A DNA stretch of 64,000 nt from Metellina segmentata (lineage: Eukaryota > Arthropoda > Arachnida > Araneae > Tetragnathidae): assembly GCA_947359465.1 (NCBI GenBank), contig OX375877.1, positions 22,703,235-22,767,234 of the forward strand, read 5' to 3'. Position numbers and translations under genes: made by a program. Of this stretch, positions 59,470-64,000 are shown one piece after another; within the stretch, counting starts at the first letter, position 1; each line of letters starts with the position of its first letter. The notes under the pieces are model-generated. The model did not search any database and was not told where the DNA came from. It saw only the letters and a program-made list of their open reading frames with translations.

Positions 59470-61060
59470 AGATATTTTATGTGACAAGATTTTGCAAGTT
59501 CTGAGTGAGCTATCCCTTCCACAATCTCAACTGCTCATGATTGGCTCAGATGGGCCCTATGTCAACAAGTAAGTTTTTATAAAGATTAATGACTCACTAC
59601 TTTCTACCTGAAAAAAAAAATAACTAATTAACATTGGGACATGTAATATTCACACAGTACATAGTGCATTTCTTAAAGGTCTAAAAGAGCTTGGGGAAGG
59701 TGTGTCTGAACTAGTTTTTTCCATTTACAGATTTTTTTTAATCAGTTGCCTAAGCATTTGTCAACATACAAACAAATTCAAGGAGACTTGAAACTTCCCA
59801 CTCATTATTTCATCAAGCAGGTGGCTAAGCCTAAAGCCAGCTGCTGAAAGGTTGCTTGAACAGTGGATTGTAATGCAAAAGTATTTCATTGACTACATTA
59901 AAAAAAAAGAAGCAAAATATGATACAAAGACCAGGTTATATGAAAATTGTTCATTTACTTAAAAGAGAAACTATGAAGGCTGAGGTGATATTTGTCGTAT
60001 CAAGTGCAAATATATTTAATCGTGTGACCGAATTTCTTCAGAAAAAGGAACCCTTTATACATAACCTTCATTCGCAACTTGAATTGTTGATGAGAAAAAT
60101 TTGGGGTAGGATCTGCAAAAAGGAATTCATTAGAGATTTGAAATTGGAAGATATATGTCCTCAGAAACTGTTGCCTATGGCTGATATTGTGATTGGAGAT
60201 CAAATTTCTAGAGCACTACAGAATGTGAAAGAGAAGGAAAGGAATTTCTTTTTTCTAGGGGCTCAGAAGCATTACATTGCTAGTGTTAAATCTTTTGAAG
60301 AAGTCCTCCTTCAGTTCATCTCTCCTTAAAAGTTTATCCTGTCTTGGTCCTCTTGAGAGACTCAGTGGCGAGAGTGTTCGACAAGTATTAGAAGTTGCAA
60401 GAGCAATGCTATGGGATGTCCCGACAGACGTACTACTGGATGAATGGAAATTACTCCAAAGAGAATTTGAGGATGAAGGATCTAGAATGAAGCCTATTGA
60501 TGTTTACTGGAACCAGTTCTTCAGACTGCAAGACATTAGTGGTGTAGATCCTAAGTACCCAGTTGTGTCAAAGCTAATGAAGGCTACTCTGTCACTTTCT
60601 CATGGTAGCGCTGACATTGAACGTGGCTTCTCAGCCTCTGACAGAGCATCAATGCATTGATGACGGTTAAAAGTAGCTTGGCAAATTTTGACAATCAACC
60701 TTATTTGGTGCCGATCACATCAAAGCTAATGGATATGGGAAGGGTTGCATATAAAGCCTACAATGCCTATTAGAAGGTACAAAATGTAAGGCATAAGAAG
60801 AATTAGAGAAGGACAGGAAAGAAAAAGACTGGAAGCAGAGGGGAAAAAATTTAAAGCATCTGGCAAAGAAAAGAAAGGTGATAGAAGAAATACAAAAACT
60901 TAAAATTATGCGTAAGGAAGAGGATGACGCATTGGACAGTGGTTCAAAATTATTACAGGAAGCAAATGATAGGCTCAAGAAGGCGATAAAGATTTTAAGG
61001 AAGCAGCACTTGTGCTCAGGCAATGATTGAAGGAGCGCAAAAGTCTCGGATGATGCTGGT
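59470..61060 (+). pseudogene. hAT-like transposase, broken into several frames
   Basis: Pieces in order: LLMIGSDGPYVNK near 59540, IGTCNIHTVHSAFLKGLKEL near 59634-59700, WLSLKPAAERLLEQWIVMQK near 59823-59880, an open frame 59889-60329, and a second open frame 60277-60660. The last ends with LSHGSADIERGFS, the hAT dimerisation-region signature. After this come NFDNQPYLVPITSKLMDMGR and a Lys-rich coiled-coil tail with KLLQEANDRLKKAIK. Stops and frameshifts occur at every boundary. Members of this family with SDGPNVN and SSADVERGFS motifs are common in arthropods and fish. Confidence 0.72.
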
Positions 61061-61434
61061 CAGCAAAGACAGACTTTAAAAAATGCGCATTCTTCTATTG
61101 AGAAGAAACAATTAATTTCATTTTTTTTTTTTAATGACATAATTTTTCAAAGAAATGGAAGAAATTCTTCAAGCTGTGTCAAAAATGAACGAATTAAAAA
61201 ATCATAATTACGATTTTTTTATTTTTATGTTAATATTTTAAATGAAGAAAATAAAAATATCCTTCCTAAGAAAGAAAATATAGGGGTTGCAGGGAAGGAT
61301 CTTTCTATTTTCTATCTTTATACTTGAATATATTTAGCATTATTGTTATTTGTCACTTTTTTTTTGCTCGATTAGTCACTTTTTTGGTTCAATTGGTGAC
61401 TTTTTTAGACCTTGAAACCTGTTAGGAGCCCCTG

Positions 61435-61730
61435 ACTGTGGATGTTACACCCCTTTTAAGTGACCGCTGGCATCGATCACCATTTACCAGCTGTCAGCGA
61501 CTGACCTTCTGGAGGATCCCTCCTTTTGTTCGGTGCCCTACCCTGTCGACCGTGAGGTGTGAACGCTTTGGGGGAAAATGCAGAAGGTCGCTCTGGTGTG
61601 ATATGCACCACACAATACTATGAAAGGAAAGCGTCAGTCGTAAGTGCCACTCAAGGCTCTATCGCTCAAGTTAGGTAAGGGGGTCGGACATGCAGGCGAA
61701 AGAGCCGTTCATGGAGACGATTGAAAAAAA
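61435..61730. other. GC-richer island, unassigned
   Basis: About 300 bp, much more GC-rich than the rest of the window, for example CCCTACCCTGTCGACCGTG and GGTCGCTCTGGTGTG. It directly follows the hAT right end. There is no tRNA-like A/B box pair, no rRNA-like text that I recognise and no long conserved frame. It may be part of an inserted repeat or an uncharacterised RNA. Confidence 0.35.
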
Positions 61731-62545
61731 TCTAAACGGCTCAGCGTAATTTTAAATTGAATTAATTGAGAAATTTGATCATTCTCAACTTATCACAGAA
61801 AGGTACCATCCCTCAAGTGTTCGCGTTTGTTGCCATAGAAACGTGAGTCCATTCTCTTGTAATTCTTGAAGCATTCAAGTTTGTCACATCGGCCCGTTTC
61901 CCAACAATTGGGTCTCCAAAAGTAAGAAGAGGATATCACACAAAACAGGGTTCCCCCCACGCGTCAGGAAAAACCTAAAAGTGTCAAAAAATTTAAATTC
62001 GTCCAAAAAATCAGGGAAAATTACGAATTTTCGTCTAAAACCTGGAAAATGATTGATCATGGCTTCTCAGACGGTTTGGAGAAAAATAGCAATTAGGATT
62101 TGTACAGTTTCGTATTGCTTTATTTTATGAATTGAATTTTCAATCTATTTTAAAAGAAACAGCTAATATTTAACAGGTAGATAATTTTGTTTAGTTCCCT
62201 GGTTTAAATTGAAGAATTGCACTCTTATGATACATTACAACATATATTTAAGTCTAATATGGTGGATTAAGTTATTTTAATACAAAATTACTTGTGCTTT
62301 GTGTATTATTTACAGTGTATAGTTCTTAAATTGGCTTTTAGTATTGGCTATTGAATCCTAAATAATTTCTTGGTTTTTCATCCTAAAAATGTGACTTGCT
62401 AAAGTATGACCTGAAATTTTGTAAAAGTTTGTCTGGAACAGTTGGAATTTTATTTTTGAAATAGGGTGGGAATCCTGTCAAAATGTACAAGATGTGTAGT
62501 GATTGACAGTACTTTGTATTGGAGCAGTTCTGGTAGAAACCAGGG
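61731..62545. other. Intergenic, with one repeat tip
   Basis: AT-rich intergenic DNA. A CAGGGTTCCCCCCACGCG tip with following AGGAAAAACC and CTGGAAAATGATTG text at 61946-62060 looks like one end of a DNA element. No gene. Confidence 0.35.
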
Positions 62546-62826
62546 GACCGCGGTAGCAAGGTTGGTAGAATAGCGGATAAGCAGCAGGAAAGTTGTGAGT
62601 TGGAAACTCGATTCAACCAAAGACCGTGTACGTGGGGGGGGGGGTGCACGCTAAATCAGTCGGCTTTAAATGTGACCTCACATCATTGTGCGGAAGTTAT
62701 GGTGTCTTGTTATCTGACTACGATTCAAAATTACGTGGCATTGTCCTTGAATCTTTCCTTTCGGGACTGATCCCGGACCGTCGCCAATACCCCGTAGTAC
62801 TCCAGCAGTGCGACGTTAATTCCACT
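62546..62826 (+). mobile_element. Diverged family 1 SINE with a different tRNA-like head
   Basis: The head GGACCGCGGTAGCAAGGTTG and a weak B-box-like ACTCGATTCAA precede a body that matches family 1 (GATTCAAAATTACG, CTGATCCCGGACCGTCGCCA, GTGCGACGTTAA). The head differs from that of the 11834 copy, suggesting an older or recombined subfamily. Confidence 0.6.
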
Positions 62827-62876
62827 ACATACCTGGTTGTCTCTACACTTTTCTGAGTAATAAATAATTTGTAATT

Positions 62877-62956
62877 AACGTCGTACTAGAGCAACACAAC
62901 GGGCTATTGACGACGGTCCGGAATCAATCCCATTAGGGAAAGATCCGAGGACAACA
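62877..62956 (-). mobile_element. Family 1 SINE, 3' fragment, minus orientation
   Basis: Begins AACGTCGTACTAGAGCAACA and runs to GAGGACAACACC. It then jumps directly into a plus-oriented copy (GGGCATGGATG...), so two SINEs are fused head to head by insertion or rearrangement. Confidence 0.75.
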
Positions 62957-63203
62957 CCGGGCATGGATGTTTGTAAACGTATGGTGTAGAGGCGGCTGGT
63001 GCACCTTAAATCTGTCGTGGCCGAAAGTGCTCATGTTGGGTTGGCGTGGAAGTTTGGAGAGTGGGGTGCCAGCTCAGGTGTTGCTTCGTCATCTGACCGT
63101 GGTTCAAAATTACGAGGTGTTGTCCTCGGATCTTTCCCTCAAGGGACTGATCCCGGACCGTCGTCAATAGCCCGTTGTGTTGCTCTAGTACGACGTTAAC
63201 TAA
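62957..63203 (+). mobile_element. Family 1 SINE without its tRNA head, plus orientation
   Basis: Starts GGGCATGGATGTTTGTAAAC, the segment that follows the B box in complete copies, and runs to CTAGTACGACGTTAAC. It is nearly identical in body to the 11834 copy. Confidence 0.8.
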
Positions 63204-63228
63204 AAAATTACCGGTAATGGTAATTTTA

Positions 63229-63331
63229 ATTAACGTCGTACTAGAGCAACACAACGGGCTTTTGACGACGGTCCGGAATCAGTCCCTTAAGGGAAAGATT
63301 CGAGGACAACACCTCGTAATTTTGAACCACG
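63229..63331 (-). mobile_element. Family 1 SINE, 3' fragment, minus orientation
   Basis: Reverse of the 3' body. With the preceding plus-oriented copy it forms a large palindrome centred near 63215 (ATTACCGGTAATGGTAATT). Confidence 0.78.
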
Positions 63332-63572
63332 GTCAATTGACCACTTTTCTGTGACGTGAAGAATTTATATTAAAAGAATTCGGGTGTGTTGTTTAAAACA
63401 CGATATTGATGTTTTAGATTTGGGTACTATCACTGATAACTAAACAAGACAACAAATCGCTTTCTCTATAGCGTTAAAGGCTTCATGAGACAAAAAATGG
63501 CTTGATCTAGCCTTAAAAAGCTTCATAAGACAACACTTTCTCCAAAGTGTAAAAGGTAACTGGTAATTTTTA
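63332..63572. other. Spacer inside the SINE cluster
   Basis: AT-rich spacer with a short repeated phrase (GGCTTCATGAGACAA and AGCTTCATAAGACAA). Nothing else seen. Confidence 0.4.
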
Positions 63573-63874
63573 ATCAACGTCGTACTAGAGCAACACAACG
63601 GGCTATTGACGACGGTCCGGGATCAATCCCTTAAGGGAAAGATTCGAGGACAACACCTCGTAATTTTGAACCACGGTCAGATGACGAAGCAACACCTGAG
63701 CTGGCACCCCACTCTCCAAACTTCCACACCAACCCAACGTGAGGACTTTCGGCCACGACAGATTTAAGGTGTACCAACCGCCTCTACAGCATACGCTTAC
63801 AAACATCCATGCCCGGATTCGAACCAGGAACCTTTCGATCTAGAGGTTAACACCTTAACCACTAGACTGGTTGG
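63573..63874 (-). mobile_element. Family 1 SINE, full copy, minus orientation
   Basis: Complete, with B box (GATTCGAACC, 63816-63825) and A box (CCTTAACCACTA, 63853-63864) in reverse and the tRNA-like 5' end CCAACCAGTCTAGTGG. Body text is close to that of the 11834 copy. Confidence 0.85.
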
Positions 63875-64000
63875 TAGGCTGTAAAAGGCTTATGAGTAAA
63901 CAAAACGAGTTGAATTCTCTTGAGTTAAAAGGCTTAATTATATATGGATCTGGCTAAAATATTTCAAATGTATGTTATGGTTTCAATGAGTTTTTGACTC
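63875..64000. other. Right-edge flank
   Basis: Short AT-rich flank with no recognised feature. Confidence 0.4.

Larger units (their letters stand above)
59025..61434 (+). mobile_element. Decayed hAT-superfamily transposon just after MYBBP1A
   Basis: The left tip CAGGGCCCATATAACACG and the reversed right tip CAGGGGCTCCTAACAGG are compatible with hAT terminal repeats. Both subterminal regions carry GTCAC(C/T)TTTTT motifs. Transposase text is spread through the middle. A clean 8-bp target duplication is not visible, so the boundaries are approximate. Confidence 0.65.

Noticed and set aside
59889..60660. Two open frames (146 and 127 codons) as host genes
   Set aside because: They are adjacent parts of one broken hAT transposase, with the family signature at the end.

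Overview
This is a strongly AT-rich, intron-rich animal nuclear window. The gene structure (short exons, GT-AG introns), the mobile elements (Tc1/mariner, hAT, Helitron, piggyBac-like, tRNA-derived SINEs, non-LTR remnants) and the Tc1-like transposase style suggest an arthropod, perhaps a chelicerate. The species cannot be fixed from sequence alone. There are no prokaryotic features.

Two host genes can be read, head to head. On the plus strand, 10898-58908 holds a complete gene for a Myb-binding protein 1A / DNA polymerase phi (Pol5) family protein. I reconstruct 31 coding exons whose phases all match, giving 1138 codons plus stop, with an acidic Ser-rich stretch in the middle and a very basic Lys-rich C-terminal tail as expected for this nucleolar ribosome-biogenesis factor. 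On the minus strand, 10252 down to 438 holds the first four coding exons of an unrecognised gene that runs off the left edge. Its start has a PIP-box-like motif and a perfect match to the p97/VCP-interacting (VIM) consensus RX5AAX2R, split across an exon junction. The 645 bp between the two start codons is a candidate bidirectional promoter with a palindromic E-box 66 bp before the plus-strand ATG.

The introns and flanks are packed with mobile elements, many with readable boundaries. (1) Six insertions begin CAGGGTG (or a diverged form) and carry perfect 5-bp target duplications; one contains decayed hAT-like transposase coding sequence. (2) Three hAT-type elements have perfect 8-bp duplications (23369-25966, 37261-37965, 46906-50992). 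(3) Non-autonomous Helitrons recur, two with the A^TC...CTAG^T insertion signature. (4) A Tc1/mariner element at 47331-48825 has 122-bp near-identical inverted repeats and a transposase broken by one frameshift; it sits in a TATATATTTA microsatellite inside a hAT element inside an intron. A short non-autonomous relative lies at 16895-20027 and is itself split by another element. (5) There are two SINE families, one forming a palindromic cluster at 62.5-63.9 kb. (6) Remnants of a non-LTR retrotransposon RNase H region, a pogo/Tigger-type transposase and a second hAT transposase are also present, the last starting 117 bp after the MYBBP1A stop.

No clearly new biological system was found. The items most worth following are the minus-strand gene with its motif pair, the 5-bp-duplication element family, the nested insertion at 46.9-51.0 kb, and an unassigned repeat-motif region at 14.3-15.9 kb.
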